Notes: generated by a model not told the origin, from the letters alone. Shown: positions 22,101 through 30,714, counted from the first letter of the stretch. The stretch: 64,000 nucleotides of DNA from Brevundimonas bacteroides DSM 4726 (GCF_000701445.1 NZ_JNIX01000007.1:169501-233500); one strand, 5' to 3'. Translations and numbers: made by a program.

Positions 22101-22395
22101 CTGGACGCAAGGTCCGCTGCAGGTCTCGTGGCGGGTCGACTTCCAGCGCGCCTACGACATCGTCTATCGTCGCAACATCGTGACCAACCTGGACTCCCGC
22201 GACTTCGAATACCTGCGGGCGCCGAACTTCTGGCAGCACGACGTCAGCTTCCGCTACAACTTCAACGACGAGATCACGCTCCGTGGCGGCGTGACCAACC
22301 TGTTCGACGCCGAGCCCTCCATTCAGGCGGGCCTGCAGGACCAGTACGACCTGTTCGGTCGCCGGTTCTTCTTCGGCATCAACTACCGCTATTGA
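19156..22395 (+). CDS. TonB-dependent outer membrane receptor (between ftsA and ftsZ)
   Basis: This is a 1079-residue receptor. It has a signal peptide of about 27 residues (ending APAFA), a TonB-box-like EEIVVTGSLIRR, a plug domain (LRNLGGARTLVLVDGRRH, VEIITGGASSLYGADAVSGVVNFI), and a long beta barrel ending in FFGINYRY with the terminal aromatic residue expected for Bam insertion. An AAGGGG ribosome binding site precedes the ATG. The ligand is unknown. Its middle is visibly less GC-rich than ftsA and ftsZ, and it has its own leader and terminator, so it is a separate unit placed inside the division cluster. Confidence 0.95.
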   Translation: MNTSKRNYLFGTTVLAGMLAVAAPAFAQDAAPQQDEEATEVEEIVVTGSLIRRDPTTAPTPLIQTTREEIIQQGEQNVVDFLADIPALQNSQVPEDTTGGFVGIGGLSTLNLRNLGGARTLVLVDGRRHVGGNRGGVSVDVDTIPTPLIQSVEIITGGASSLYGADAVSGVVNFIMRTDFEGIELDAGVSQLTQDEGSLNQRYSVLVGRNFLDDRLNIYGFAEYQTSDIVNDRELQIDWIQNEERLQNVDFDPASAPNDGNRDIERIAGLRTLSRPFGGILTIANGQQPSPTSDPDIGYSGCGSNGTALVPLTAAQNNTFGNTGCFPINVGSSFRFREGGTPYAIDIGTGFIPNGTAGRTLTVGGNGDGLVVQDINRLPEQENKRFQVGLNFEVTDNIDAFAEFKYVDDYNLDVFQPHFSDVGIRPFVGNEYGIVDAATLTSGRIGLDNAYLDPALRTAIQNNVRTVYAANGTVLGTQADPRAAFRLFSYDLGFRPQTNERELTRFVGGFRGDFDQLLFLRDGQWELGYTFGQTDIVNNEPETIDLQRWFFSADAVRDTANVVGQGANAIVCRVQILSRQGVPIINQATGTAYAANDPTITGCVPQNIFGLGGQAVARNYILTDFLRTDTNTQEDWRGFVSGNLWDFWGAGPIGIALGGEYRKESWESTVADFGPRVLFGNSGSNLDEVSYDVTEGFVELRVPLLTDVPFAQTLELSGAFRYSDYSTGDQTETYSTALFWQPIDDIAFRGTYGEASRAPTLSELFNPLAATFPNITDGCSLPVINATSDTRIRNNRIANCAARGVPATYVDPNPNTSNSGFSGSNPNLLTETSTSYTLSTILTPTFFPNFEVVLDYYSIDIDDAIATLGIQTLVNLCYDEDVSNTNACGQFTRDPTTFEITNFIQGPFNFAGLRARGMDFQASYRTDLLDLIGRDWGTLNFSLAGNYLIRRQDFTSPTDPNFPTQIDGTANNPRVRFRTNTTWTQGPLQVSWRVDFQRAYDIVYRRNIVTNLDSRDFEYLRAPNFWQHDVSFRYNFNDEITLRGGVTNLFDAEPSIQAGLQDQYDLFGRRFFFGINYRY

Positions 22396-22420
22396 TCGCA
22401 TTCGCGATCGAGGTCTGAAG

Positions 22421-22450
22421 GGGAGGGGTCCGAAAGGGCCCCTCCCTTTT
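22421..22450 (+). terminator. Rho-independent terminator after TonB receptor
   Basis: A GGGAGGGGTCC arm, loop GAAA and GGGCCCCTCCC arm are followed by TTTT. One G-T pair is present in the stem. It lies 25 bases after the receptor stop codon and isolates ftsZ from upstream transcription. Confidence 0.85.
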
Positions 22451-22513
22451 CGTTTGAGCCGGCCGTGCGGAAAAACTCCGGCCACGCTGGCTTTCAGGCC
22501 TTCAAGCCAGTCC

Positions 22514-22645
22514 GACTCACGCTATCCGGTAACCTTCTCTTAACGGCGCTGGGTGATCCTTAACGCGCTTATAACCAATGCGAACCGGCGGGGACGTCGC
22601 ATCGGGGCCGTTCAGGGCAGGGTCGGAACAGAAGGTCGGTTAACG
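22514..22645 (+). promoter_or_regulatory. ftsZ upstream region: GACTC site and TTAACG half-sites
   Basis: This holds a GANTC site (GACTC, 22514-22518) and three TTAACG copies at 22540, 22560 and 22640. The first two are exactly 20 bases apart; the last touches the ftsZ start. CtrA recognises TTAA half-sites, and Caulobacter ftsZ is controlled by CtrA and by CcrM methylation. The arrangement here is compatible with that, but no perfect TTAA-N7-TTAA is present. Confidence 0.5.
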
Positions 22646-22646
22646 G

Positions 22647-24182
22647 ATGTCTCTCTCACTGGTGCGGCCGCAGGCCACGGAACTGAAGCCCCGGATCGTC
22701 GTGTTCGGCGTCGGCGGCGCGGGCGGCAACGCGGTCAACAACATGATCGACGCCGGCCTGGAAGGCGTCGAGTTCGTGGTCGCCAACACCGACGCCCAGC
22801 ACCTGTCATTCGCCAAGACCGACCGCCGCATCCAGCTGGGCGAGACGATCACGCAAGGCTTGGGCGCGGGCGCCCACCCCGAAGTCGGCATGAACGCCGC
22901 TGAGGAGAGCGCCGACGAGATCCACGCGCACCTGGAAGGCGCGCACATGGTCTTCATCACCGCCGGCATGGGCGGCGGCACCGGCACGGGGGCGGCCCCG
23001 ATCATCGCCAAGTGCGCGCGTGATCGCGGCATCCTGACTGTCGGCGTCGTGACCAAGCCCTTCACCTTCGAGGGCCGCCACCGCATGCGTCTGGCCGACG
23101 CCGGGATCGCCGAGCTGCAGCGATATGTCGACACCCTGATCGTCATTCCGAACCAGAACCTGTTCCGCGTCGCCAACGAGCGCACGACCTTCGCTGATGC
23201 CTTCGGCATGGCCGATCAGGTGCTGCACTCGGGCGTGCGCTCGATCACGGACCTGATGATCCTGCCGGGCCTGATCAACCTGGACTTCGCCGACGTCCGC
23301 GCCGTCATGTCCGAGATGGGCAAGGCGATGATGGGCACCGGCGAAGCGACCGGCGACGACCGCGCCCTGCTGGCCGCCCAGAACGCCATTGCCAACCCCC
23401 TGCTGGACGAGACCAGCTTGAAGGGCGCCAAAGCCGTGCTGGTCAACATCACCGGCGGCCTGGACATGACCCTGCTGGAAGTCGACGAGGCCGCCAACGC
23501 CATCTCGGCCGAGGTGGACGGCGACGCCAACATCATCTTCGGCGCGGCCTTCGATCCGGCGCTGGACGGCAAGATCCGCGTCTCGGTGGTCGCCACCGGC
23601 ATGGACGAGGTCGCCACCGCCAAGATCGAACCGGTCGCCACCCGCCAGCCCGCATTCCACGAGTCGCGCCGCGCCGAGTCGGTCGCCCAGGCTCCGCTGC
23701 GGAGCGAGCCGGCCCGCCGTGAGGCCACGGTCGCCGCCGCCTATCGCGCGTCCGAGCCCGCGCCGATCGTCCCGACCTTCCAAGCCCCCGAGCCCGCCCT
23801 GGCGCGCGCGCCCGAGCCGGTCATCCACGTCGCCGAGGACGAGCGCAAGCTGGAGCCCATCGTCGATCCCTGGGTCGAGGCGTTTGAACTGGACCACGGC
23901 CGCGTGGGCGCGACTGCATCGGATCAGGGTGACCTCTACTTCAACGCCCCCGCTCCAGCGCGCGCCGAGGAGCCGGTCTATCAGGAGCCGGATCATCGCC
24001 GTTCGGGCTGGAGCCTGTTCGGCAAGAAGCCGCGCGCACAGACGGCCTACGCCCCGGTTCAGCCGTCGCGCCAGCCCCAGCCGCAACCCGAACTGCGCCA
24101 GACGGCCCAGGCCGCGCCTGAGCCCGCTCCGGCCGAGGACGATCTGGAAATCCCGTCGTTCCTGCGTCGACTGGCCAACTGA
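22647..24182 (+). CDS. ftsZ: Cell division GTPase FtsZ
   Basis: This tubulin-like GTPase forms the division ring. It has 511 residues. The GTPase domain carries the tubulin signature GGGTGTG (109-115), [15 protein letters not shown] at the N-terminus and the T7 loop region [18 protein letters not shown] proline/glutamate-rich linker of roughly 170 residues follows, then a conserved C-terminal peptide [14 protein letters not shown] that binds FtsA and other anchors. The length matches Caulobacter FtsZ. It starts behind a leader of its own because a TonB receptor and terminator separate it from ftsA. Confidence 0.98.
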   Translation: MSLSLVRPQATELKPRIVVFGVGGAGGNAVNNMIDAGLEGVEFVVANTDAQHLSFAKTDRRIQLGETITQGLGAGAHPEVGMNAAEESADEIHAHLEGAHMVFITAGMGGGTGTGAAPIIAKCARDRGILTVGVVTKPFTFEGRHRMRLADAGIAELQRYVDTLIVIPNQNLFRVANERTTFADAFGMADQVLHSGVRSITDLMILPGLINLDFADVRAVMSEMGKAMMGTGEATGDDRALLAAQNAIANPLLDETSLKGAKAVLVNITGGLDMTLLEVDEAANAISAEVDGDANIIFGAAFDPALDGKIRVSVVATGMDEVATAKIEPVATRQPAFHESRRAESVAQAPLRSEPARREATVAAAYRASEPAPIVPTFQAPEPALARAPEPVIHVAEDERKLEPIVDPWVEAFELDHGRVGATASDQGDLYFNAPAPARAEEPVYQEPDHRRSGWSLFGKKPRAQTAYAPVQPSRQPQPQPELRQTAQAAPEPAPAEDDLEIPSFLRRLAN

Positions 24183-24269
24183 TCCACGGCCGGTTCGGAC
24201 GGCAAGCGATTGCCTGTCCACTGCAGGATTGACGTAACACCGGCCAGCTCCGCTGGTCGGTGAGAGCCG

Positions 24270-25553
24270 TCAGCTCGTCTCGATCAGGCTCTTGTCCCGG
24301 GTGTCGCGCATCGTGACGTAGGTGATCAGGGACAGGCCGATCATCGCGGTGACGTACCAGAAATATAGGCTCTCGCGCCCGTCCAGCTTGAACCACAGGG
24401 CCACATATTCGGCCGTGCCGCCGAAGGCCGCGTTGGCGATGGCGTAGGGCAGGGCGACGCCCAGCGCCCGAATGTGGGCGGGGAACAGCTCGGCCTTCAC
24501 CACGGCGTTGATGGCGGTGTAGCCCGACACGATCACCAGAGCCGAAAGGGCCAGCAGGAAGGCGGTGAACGGGCTGTCAGTCGCCGCCAGGCTGGTCATG
24601 ATCGGCACGGTGCAGAACACGCCCAGGATCCCGAAGCACATCATCACAGGCTTGCGTCCGACGCGGTCCGACAGCGCTCCGACAGCCGGCTGGAGGAGCA
24701 TGAAGATGAGCAGGGCGGCGGCGCTGATCTCCGTTGCCTGGGCCTTGGTGAAGCCCGAGGTGTTCACCAGGAACTTCTGCAGGTAAGTCGTATAGGTGTA
24801 GAAGGCGAGCGTGCCCCCGGCGGTCAGGCCGATGACGATCAGCGCCTCCTTGGGATGACGCAGGATCAGTTCGAGCGCGCTGGATTTCGGGCCTGAGCGG
24901 GTCTCGAAGGCGCGGGTTTCGTCCAGGCCGCGCCGTAGCCAGAAGACCACTACGGCGAGGGCCGCACCGACGAAAAAGGGGATACGCCAGGCCCAGGCTT
25001 CCAGCGCCGCCTCTCCGAGCGTGCGCTGGAGCAGTATAAGAAGGGCGAGCGCCAAGAGCTGGCCTGAAATCAGGGTGACGTACTGAAAGCTGGACCAAAA
25101 GCCGCGATGCTTGGCCGTTGCCATTTCGGACAGATAGGTGGCGCTGGAGCCGTATTCCCCGCCAACACTGAGCCCCTGCATCATGCGCGCGAGCAAAAGC
25201 AGGGCCGGGGCCAGCACGCCGATCGTGGCGTAGCCGGGCGTCAACGCGATGATCAGGGAGCCGGCGCACATCAGGCTGACCGAAAGGGTCAGGCCGGCCT
25301 TCCTGCCCTTGCGGTCGGAGTAGACGCCCATAAGCCAGGCCCCGATCGGGCGCATCAGGAAGCCGACGGCGAAGATGGCAGCGGTCGCCAGCAGCTGGGC
25401 CGTCGATGAGCCCTCGGGAAAGAAGACCGGCGCGAAGTAGACGGTGAAGGCCGCATAGGCGAACCAGTCGAACCACTCGACCAGATTGCCGGCCGAGCCG
25501 CCGACGATGTTCTTGAGGCGGCGTGCGGGGCGCATGGCGACGGCGTCTGTCAT
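24270..25553 (-). CDS. MFS transporter, metabolite:H+ symporter (MHS) family
   Basis: This is a 427-residue, 12-helix major facilitator protein of the KgtP/ProP-like MHS group. The N-terminus has GNLVEWFDWFAYAAFTVYFAPVFFP. Loop 2-3 carries GVYSDRKGRKAGL and helix 4-5 has RMMQGLSVGGEYGSSATYLSE, all typical. The likely substrate is a dicarboxylate such as 2-oxoglutarate or a small organic acid, inferred from family only. It converges with ftsZ. A GNAT gene lies upstream on the same strand, 12 bases from its start. Confidence 0.9.
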   Translation of the reverse strand: MTDAVAMRPARRLKNIVGGSAGNLVEWFDWFAYAAFTVYFAPVFFPEGSSTAQLLATAAIFAVGFLMRPIGAWLMGVYSDRKGRKAGLTLSVSLMCAGSLIIALTPGYATIGVLAPALLLLARMMQGLSVGGEYGSSATYLSEMATAKHRGFWSSFQYVTLISGQLLALALLILLQRTLGEAALEAWAWRIPFFVGAALAVVVFWLRRGLDETRAFETRSGPKSSALELILRHPKEALIVIGLTAGGTLAFYTYTTYLQKFLVNTSGFTKAQATEISAAALLIFMLLQPAVGALSDRVGRKPVMMCFGILGVFCTVPIMTSLAATDSPFTAFLLALSALVIVSGYTAINAVVKAELFPAHIRALGVALPYAIANAAFGGTAEYVALWFKLDGRESLYFWYVTAMIGLSLITYVTMRDTRDKSLIETS

Positions 25554-25565
25554 GCCCCTTGGCTA

Positions 25566-26102
25566 TCAGGCGATCAGCGACTTGCCCATCCGCACCAGCG
25601 GCACCGGCACGCCGCCCCGGTCGTCCTCGAACCGTTCGATCGCGACATAGCCCGCGGAGAGGTACAGGGGCTCGCCGCCCATCGTGGCGACCAGTTCGAC
25701 CCGGTCGTATCCGGCGTCGCGCGCGCCCGCCTCGCACAGGTCGAGGATCATCCGCCCGATGCCGCGCCGGACGTGGCCGGGGTGGGTGTACATGGCGCGG
25801 ACGCGGGCGGCGTCGACGCCGGGTGTCAGGGGCGCAGGTTCGCGGCCGGGGGTGTGGTCGCCGCCATAGGTCGTGATCCTCCGGCTCCAGCCGCCGCAGC
25901 CAACGAGGACGCCATCGGCCTCGACGACGAAATAGGTGTGGTCGGCGATGATCTGGCTGTCGAGACCCATCAAGATGCGGCTGGCTGCGATCTGGTCGGC
26001 CGTCAGGAAGGTGGCGAGGGGCCCCGCGATGGCCCGGTCCATCAGGACGACGATGGCTGGAATGTCGGCCTCGGTGGCGACGCGGTGGGTCAGGTCCGCC
26101 AT
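25566..26102 (-). CDS. GNAT-family N-acetyltransferase
   Basis: This is a 178-residue acetyltransferase with HRVATEADIPAIVVLMDRAI, FVVEADGVLVGCGGWSRR, the acetyl-CoA loop ARVRAMYTHPGHVRRGIGRMILDL (R-x-x-G-I-G pattern) and PLYLSAGYVAIERF. ATG 26102 overlaps the 3' end of the small membrane protein gene by 13 bases, so the two are probably co-transcribed. The substrate is unknown. Confidence 0.9.
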   Translation of the reverse strand: MADLTHRVATEADIPAIVVLMDRAIAGPLATFLTADQIAASRILMGLDSQIIADHTYFVVEADGVLVGCGGWSRRITTYGGDHTPGREPAPLTPGVDAARVRAMYTHPGHVRRGIGRMILDLCEAGARDAGYDRVELVATMGGEPLYLSAGYVAIERFEDDRGGVPVPLVRMGKSLIA

Positions 26103-26512
26103 AGCACGATCAGCCCGATCAGGTGGACGACGCCGTAGACGAGCACGATCAGCGAGCTCCACAGAACGAAAGGCGTCACGCCGCCCCAGTTCAGGGCGAG
26201 CGCCGGGACCAGCACAAGGCCGCGCAGAAGATAGACGGCGGTGATCAGCACGAGCGCGGTCTTTAGGAGCGGCAGGCGCGGGATCAGACCGGCCCCGGAG
26301 AAGGCGTAGGCCGCCCATACCGACAGGACTGTGGCGATGCCGATCGTGATCAGCGTCGGCCCGATCGCGCCGCGCTCGGCCATGCGCGCCATCCGTTCTC
26401 CGGCGCCGAAGAAGCGATACCAGGCGGGACCGCCGAGGATCACCGCCAGGTGCAGCACCGCCGCGAGCCCGCTGAGCAAGCCGCCTGTGACCAGCCACGG
26501 GTTCTTCGTCAT
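26090..26512 (-). CDS. Small integral membrane protein, unknown
   Basis: This 140-residue protein has four hydrophobic segments (near residues 7-28, 50-72, 80-101 and 113-136). Their residues and order resemble small DoxX-like or DUF-type four-helix proteins, but I cannot name the family. Charged residues FFGAGERMARMAERG lie between helices 1 and 2. It follows astB in the same direction after 12 bases and overlaps the GNAT gene, so it may be the tail of the ast transcription unit. Confidence 0.75.
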   Translation of the reverse strand: MTKNPWLVTGGLLSGLAAVLHLAVILGGPAWYRFFGAGERMARMAERGAIGPTLITIGIATVLSVWAAYAFSGAGLIPRLPLLKTALVLITAVYLLRGLVLVPALALNWGGVTPFVLWSSLIVLVYGVVHLIGLIVLWRT

Positions 26513-26524
26513 GGCGACGTCCTG

Positions 26525-27859
26525 TCAGTTTCTCTGGAATGGATAGAACCCCGACCCGAGACCCAGCAATGGTGCGAGTTGATCCAGCGCGGTCCGGCTC
26601 TCTTCGATCAGGGCCGGATCGGCGAGGTCGGCCGGGGTCAGGCGCTCGCGGTAGTGGCGATCGGCCCAGGCGGACAGACGGGCGTGCAGGTCGTCGGTCA
26701 GCCGCATCGCCGGGTTGGTCGCGGCGAGCTCCGCCTCGGTCAGGACGACGCGCAGGCGCAGGCAGGCGGGGCCGCCGCCGTTCCTCATCGACTGACGCAC
26801 GTCGACGTATTCGACTCGCCCGATGGGTCCGTTGGAGGCGGTCAGGGATTGGGCGACCGCGTGGCTGCGCGGATTGTCGCGCGTCTCGGTCGGGCAGATC
26901 AGGGTCAGGCGGTCCTCGCCCGGCAGGCTGACCAGCATGGAGTTGAACAGATAGCTCGAGATGGCGTCGGCCAGCGGCAGGTCGGCTGAGGAGACTTCGA
27001 CGAAGATCGGGTCGAAGCCTTTCGCGGCCGCTTGTATGGCGGCGTGGGTTCCGGCGGTGTCCTCGAAGGCCAGGTCGTGGTGGAACAAGGTGCCCAGGGC
27101 GCCGACGCAGACGACGTCGTTGTGGAAGGTCCCGCCGGCGATGGCGGCGCGGGACTGCTGGGCCAGCACCGCGCCGGACGCGCCGTGGCGACGGGCGATG
27201 GCCTCCGACGCCTGCCGGGTCTGGCGGGCGGGATAGGGGCCGTCCCAGGTTTCGAAGGCGTCGCGGCCCCAGACCAGCAGGTTGACGCCGGGCGATCCGT
27301 GCTCGGCGCAGAGGCGGACGTGGTTGGCCGCGCCCTCGTCGGCGAGATGGGCGACGGGCGACAGGGCGTCGTGGACGGCGAACCGGGTGGAATCCGGGAA
27401 CAGGGCGTTCAGCGACCGCTTCGTCTGGGCGTGCTCCAGGCTGCGGTGCAGGTTGGTGACCAGATTGGCGGGGGTGAAATGGACGCGGCCGTCGGCGGCG
27501 TCGGCGGAGGGAGTCACCGTCGCGGCGTTGGCGGCCCACATCGGGCTGGCCGAGCAGGCGGCGGCGGCGAAGCTGGGGGCGTCCTTCCAGGCGCGTTCCA
27601 GCACCGCGGCGTCGGAGCCGGTGAAGCCCAGGCTGCGCAGGAAGGGGATGTTGGGTCGCTCGTGCGGCGGCAAGACGAACTGCGGCAGGCCCAGGTCCGC
27701 CAGCCGCTTCATCTTGTCGAGGCCCTGCAGGATCGCCGCGCGCGGGTTGGACGCCTCGCCCTTGTTCAGGCTGGAGGCGAGGTTGCCGGGGCTCAGGCCC
27801 GCATAGGAATGCGTCGGCCCGATCAGGCCGTCGGCGTTGGCTTCGACGGCGGGGATCAT
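26525..27859 (-). CDS. astB: N-succinylarginine dihydrolase AstB
   Basis: This converts N2-succinylarginine to N2-succinylornithine, CO2 and ammonia in the arginine succinyltransferase pathway. It has 444 residues, close to the 447 of E. coli. The start is ATG 27859 (MIPAVEANADGLIGPTHSYAG, the typical N-terminus). Guanidine-modifying active-site segments include GGTFHNDVVCVG (catalytic His) and RNGGGPACLRLRVVL (catalytic Cys). The start codon overlaps the stop of the upstream membrane-protein gene (ATGA). Confidence 0.96.
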   Translation of the reverse strand: MIPAVEANADGLIGPTHSYAGLSPGNLASSLNKGEASNPRAAILQGLDKMKRLADLGLPQFVLPPHERPNIPFLRSLGFTGSDAAVLERAWKDAPSFAAAACSASPMWAANAATVTPSADAADGRVHFTPANLVTNLHRSLEHAQTKRSLNALFPDSTRFAVHDALSPVAHLADEGAANHVRLCAEHGSPGVNLLVWGRDAFETWDGPYPARQTRQASEAIARRHGASGAVLAQQSRAAIAGGTFHNDVVCVGALGTLFHHDLAFEDTAGTHAAIQAAAKGFDPIFVEVSSADLPLADAISSYLFNSMLVSLPGEDRLTLICPTETRDNPRSHAVAQSLTASNGPIGRVEYVDVRQSMRNGGGPACLRLRVVLTEAELAATNPAMRLTDDLHARLSAWADRHYRERLTPADLADPALIEESRTALDQLAPLLGLGSGFYPFQRN

Positions 27860-28236
27860 CGGAATGTGTCCCGCAGAAACTGTGCGATCAGGAACTGACT
27901 GATCACGACCGATCTTTGCCAATGCACAACAGTTAACCAGGCGAGCGGAAGCATTGCGATCATGGCGATGAGACCATGAACACTGAGCGTCAGGCGCATT
28001 TCACGCGGGGCCTGCAGAATCTGGAAAAAGGCAGCAAGCGCTACCACCCCCCAAAATCCGACCAGTGGAAAGACGATGATCGGCGCGTCATCCAGCCACC
28101 AGAGTGCCAAGCTCATGACATTGCAAAGATAGCCAGCAGCAAACATGAACGCAGCGGTCGCTATAGCCCGGACTGCAATGTCAGCTGACGGCCTCAGGGA
28201 CTCTCCAGGTGATGGAGGACCTTGCCACTCAATCAT
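27856..28236 (-). CDS. Low-GC membrane protein embedded in the ast operon
   Basis: This 126-residue protein has three to four hydrophobic helices (about residues 20-48, 52-76 and 86-108) and a short hydrophilic N-terminus WQGPPSPGESLRPS. I do not recognise it. Its base composition is visibly poorer in GC than astB and astD on either side. It nevertheless overlaps both: its ATG shares a base with the astD stop (TGATG) and its stop overlaps the astB start (ATGA). That suggests a recently acquired gene that has become translationally coupled. Confidence 0.72.
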   Translation of the reverse strand: MIEWQGPPSPGESLRPSADIAVRAIATAAFMFAAGYLCNVMSLALWWLDDAPIIVFPLVGFWGVVALAAFFQILQAPREMRLTLSVHGLIAMIAMLPLAWLTVVHWQRSVVISQFLIAQFLRDTFR

Positions 28237-29699
28237 CACCTCAGCCCCTTCATCTCGCCCTCGATGTTCCGCACCGCCCCGGCCTCGAAACTGGCGACCG
28301 GATAGGCGCAGTAGTCGGCGGCGTAGTAGGCGCTGGGCCGATGGTTGCCGCTGGCGCCGAGGCCTCCGAAGGGCATGTCTCCGGCGGCCCCGGTGGTCGG
28401 GCGGTTGAGGTTGACGACGCCCGCGCGGATGCGGCGGATGAAGCGGTCCCAGTTCGCCGGGTCGTCGGAGATCAGGCCGGTGGACAGGCCGTAACGGGTG
28501 GCGTTGGCCTGCGCGATCGCCTCATCGAAGGAGGCGACGCGGGTGACCGACAGGAAGGGGGCGAACATCTCCTCGTCGGGGACATCGACGCCGGTGACGT
28601 CGAGGATGGCGGGGCGGACGAAGGCGGCGGGCAGGTTGTCGACGGGGCCGGAGGCGCGGATGACCTTCGCGCCAAGAGCGATACGTTGCTGGAGCGCGGA
28701 CAGCGCCTGCTCGGCCGCGCGCTTGGAGATCAGGGGGCCGCCGTAGGGCTCCGGCGTCGCGTCCCAGGGGGCGAAAATCAACCGATCAACCAGGCTGTTG
28801 ACGGCCTCGATCACGGCGTCCCCGGCCGCGCCCTCGGGCACGATCAGGCGGCGCGCGCAGCTGCACCGCTGGCCCGTGGTGACGAAGGCGGACTGGACGA
28901 CGAGCCCGGCGACGGCCTCGGCATCCGCGGCGTCCCAGACGACCAGCGGATTGTTGCCGCCCAGCTCCAGCGCCAGGATCACGTGCGGATCGTCCGCGAA
29001 CTTGCGCCGGAAGTGGGCTCCCGCCGCGCCCGAGCCGGTGAACATCAGGGCGTCGATGGGCTGGTCCAGCAACGCGGCCCCGACGTCACGCCCGCCCTGG
29101 ACGAGGTTGAAGACGCCCGCCGGCAGGTCGGCCTCCTCCAGGCATTCGGCGATCAGCTGGCCCGCATGCGGCGTCTCTTCGGACGGCTTGAATACGACCG
29201 TGTCGCCGGCGAGCAGCGCCGGGACGATGTGGCCGTTGGGTAGATGGCCGGGGAAGTTGAACGGCCCCAGCACAGCCGCCACGCCGTGCGGACGATGGCG
29301 CAGGGTGGCGTGGCCGAAGGTGGTCTCGGACGTGCGCTCTCCGGTTCGCTCGTCATAGGCGCGGATGGAGATGTCGACCTTGCCCGCCATTGAGCCCAGT
29401 TCGGCGGTGGTCTCCCACAGGGCCTTGCCGGTCTCTCTGGAGATGGCCTCGGCGAAAGCAGGGGCGCGGGCCTTGAGCGCGGCCTGGTAGCGCTTCATCG
29501 CCGCGATGCGCTCTTCGCGCGGGCGGTCGGCCCAGTCGGGAAAGGCGGCGCGGGCGGCGGCGACGGCCTGTCCGACTTGATCGGTAGAGGCCTCATTGCC
29601 GCGCCAGACGCGGGCCTCAGTGGCCGGGTCGAAGGAGGCGAAGCCGTCGCCGCCGCCTTCGGTCCACCGGCCGTCGATGTAGAGCCTGCCGTCCGTCAT
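28236..29699 (-). CDS. astD: N-succinylglutamate 5-semialdehyde dehydrogenase AstD
   Basis: This NAD-dependent aldehyde dehydrogenase oxidises succinylglutamate semialdehyde to succinylglutamate. It has 487 residues with the family hallmarks: LGPFNFPGHLPNGHIVPALLAGDTVVFKPSEETP (cofactor site), LELGGNNPLVVWD (general-base Glu), and TTGQRCSCARRL (catalytic Cys). It lies directly downstream of astA, 7 bases away, in the ast operon. Confidence 0.96.
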   Translation of the reverse strand: MTDGRLYIDGRWTEGGGDGFASFDPATEARVWRGNEASTDQVGQAVAAARAAFPDWADRPREERIAAMKRYQAALKARAPAFAEAISRETGKALWETTAELGSMAGKVDISIRAYDERTGERTSETTFGHATLRHRPHGVAAVLGPFNFPGHLPNGHIVPALLAGDTVVFKPSEETPHAGQLIAECLEEADLPAGVFNLVQGGRDVGAALLDQPIDALMFTGSGAAGAHFRRKFADDPHVILALELGGNNPLVVWDAADAEAVAGLVVQSAFVTTGQRCSCARRLIVPEGAAGDAVIEAVNSLVDRLIFAPWDATPEPYGGPLISKRAAEQALSALQQRIALGAKVIRASGPVDNLPAAFVRPAILDVTGVDVPDEEMFAPFLSVTRVASFDEAIAQANATRYGLSTGLISDDPANWDRFIRRIRAGVVNLNRPTTGAAGDMPFGGLGASGNHRPSAYYAADYCAYPVASFEAGAVRNIEGEMKGLR

Positions 29700-29706
29700 G
29701 GGGTTC

Positions 29707-30714
29707 TCACGTCTTGACCCGCGCGACCTCGCCGTCGCCGAGCTTGAGCGCGTCCGCGACCTCGGGGGTCAGGCGCACGGTTTCGCCTTCGATCTGGGCC
29801 TTGGCCCGGACCGCGCGGAAGGCGGAGACGCTGTCGGTCGAAATCAGGGCAGGCAGTTCGGCGTCAACATCCTCAGTGATGCGGACGGTCAGGCGGCGCG
29901 CGTCGCGCACGGTGCGGATGTGGTCGCGTTGGCACGACACAGTCGGGCCAGCGTCGAAGATGTCGACCAGTCCGTTGGGCCGGAATCCTTCGGATTCCAG
30001 CAAGGCCATCGCCGCCACCCCTTGAGGATGCACCTTGCCGATCACGGCGCGGGCGGGTTCGGGCAGGAGGTCGACGTAGATCGGGTGGCGAGGGGCCAGA
30101 TCCAGGATGAACTGCTTGTCCGTCGCGCCGGTCATGAGATCGGCCTGATCGAACTCCATCGGGAAGAACTTGTGGGCGACATGATCCCAGAAGGGGCAGG
30201 CGCCGTCGGGGGTGAAGACGCCGCGCAGCTCGGCCAGCACCATGTCGGCGAACAGCTCGGGCTCGGCCCCGATCAGCATGTAGCGGGACTGGCTGAGCAG
30301 TCGGCCCGCGCCGCCCTTTCGCCGGTCAGCCTTCAGGAACAGGGACCCGACCTCGGTCCAGCCGGTGCATTCATTGACCAGTTGAAGCGTCTGGTGATCC
30401 AGGCGGATGTTTAAGGAGGGCGAAGACGCCGCCTGATTGGCCAGGCGGAACGAGAAGAACGGCCGCTTCAGGCCGACCGCCGCTTTGACCGAGGCGATGC
30501 CGTCCACGTCGCCTGTGTCGGTCTCCTCCATCATCAGGGTGTACCAGCGGTCCTGGGGCGGCAGGACGCCCGAGAAACTGTCGCGGCTGACGTCGAGCCG
30601 CTCGACCAGCTGATCCGGGTCTTCGGGCAGACTGGTGAAGCCGGGACCGGACAGGATGGCCAGCTCCAGCAGGTGATCCAGGTCAGCGGGACCGGCAGGA
30701 CGGACGACGAGCAT
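29707..30714 (-). CDS. astA: Arginine N-succinyltransferase AstA
   Basis: This catalyses the first step of the AST pathway, the succinyl-CoA dependent succinylation of arginine. The 335-residue protein starts MLVVRPAGPADLDHLLELA and contains LFLKADRRKGGAGRLLSQSRYMLI, FWDHVAHKFFPMEFDQADLMTG and VFTPDGACPFWDHV, all characteristic. The start codon shares one base with the stop of the upstream M20 hydrolase (TGATG). A single subunit is encoded, as in enterics, not the aruF/aruG pair. Confidence 0.95.
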   Translation of the reverse strand: MLVVRPAGPADLDHLLELAILSGPGFTSLPEDPDQLVERLDVSRDSFSGVLPPQDRWYTLMMEETDTGDVDGIASVKAAVGLKRPFFSFRLANQAASSPSLNIRLDHQTLQLVNECTGWTEVGSLFLKADRRKGGAGRLLSQSRYMLIGAEPELFADMVLAELRGVFTPDGACPFWDHVAHKFFPMEFDQADLMTGATDKQFILDLAPRHPIYVDLLPEPARAVIGKVHPQGVAAMALLESEGFRPNGLVDIFDAGPTVSCQRDHIRTVRDARRLTVRITEDVDAELPALISTDSVSAFRAVRAKAQIEGETVRLTPEVADALKLGDGEVARVKT

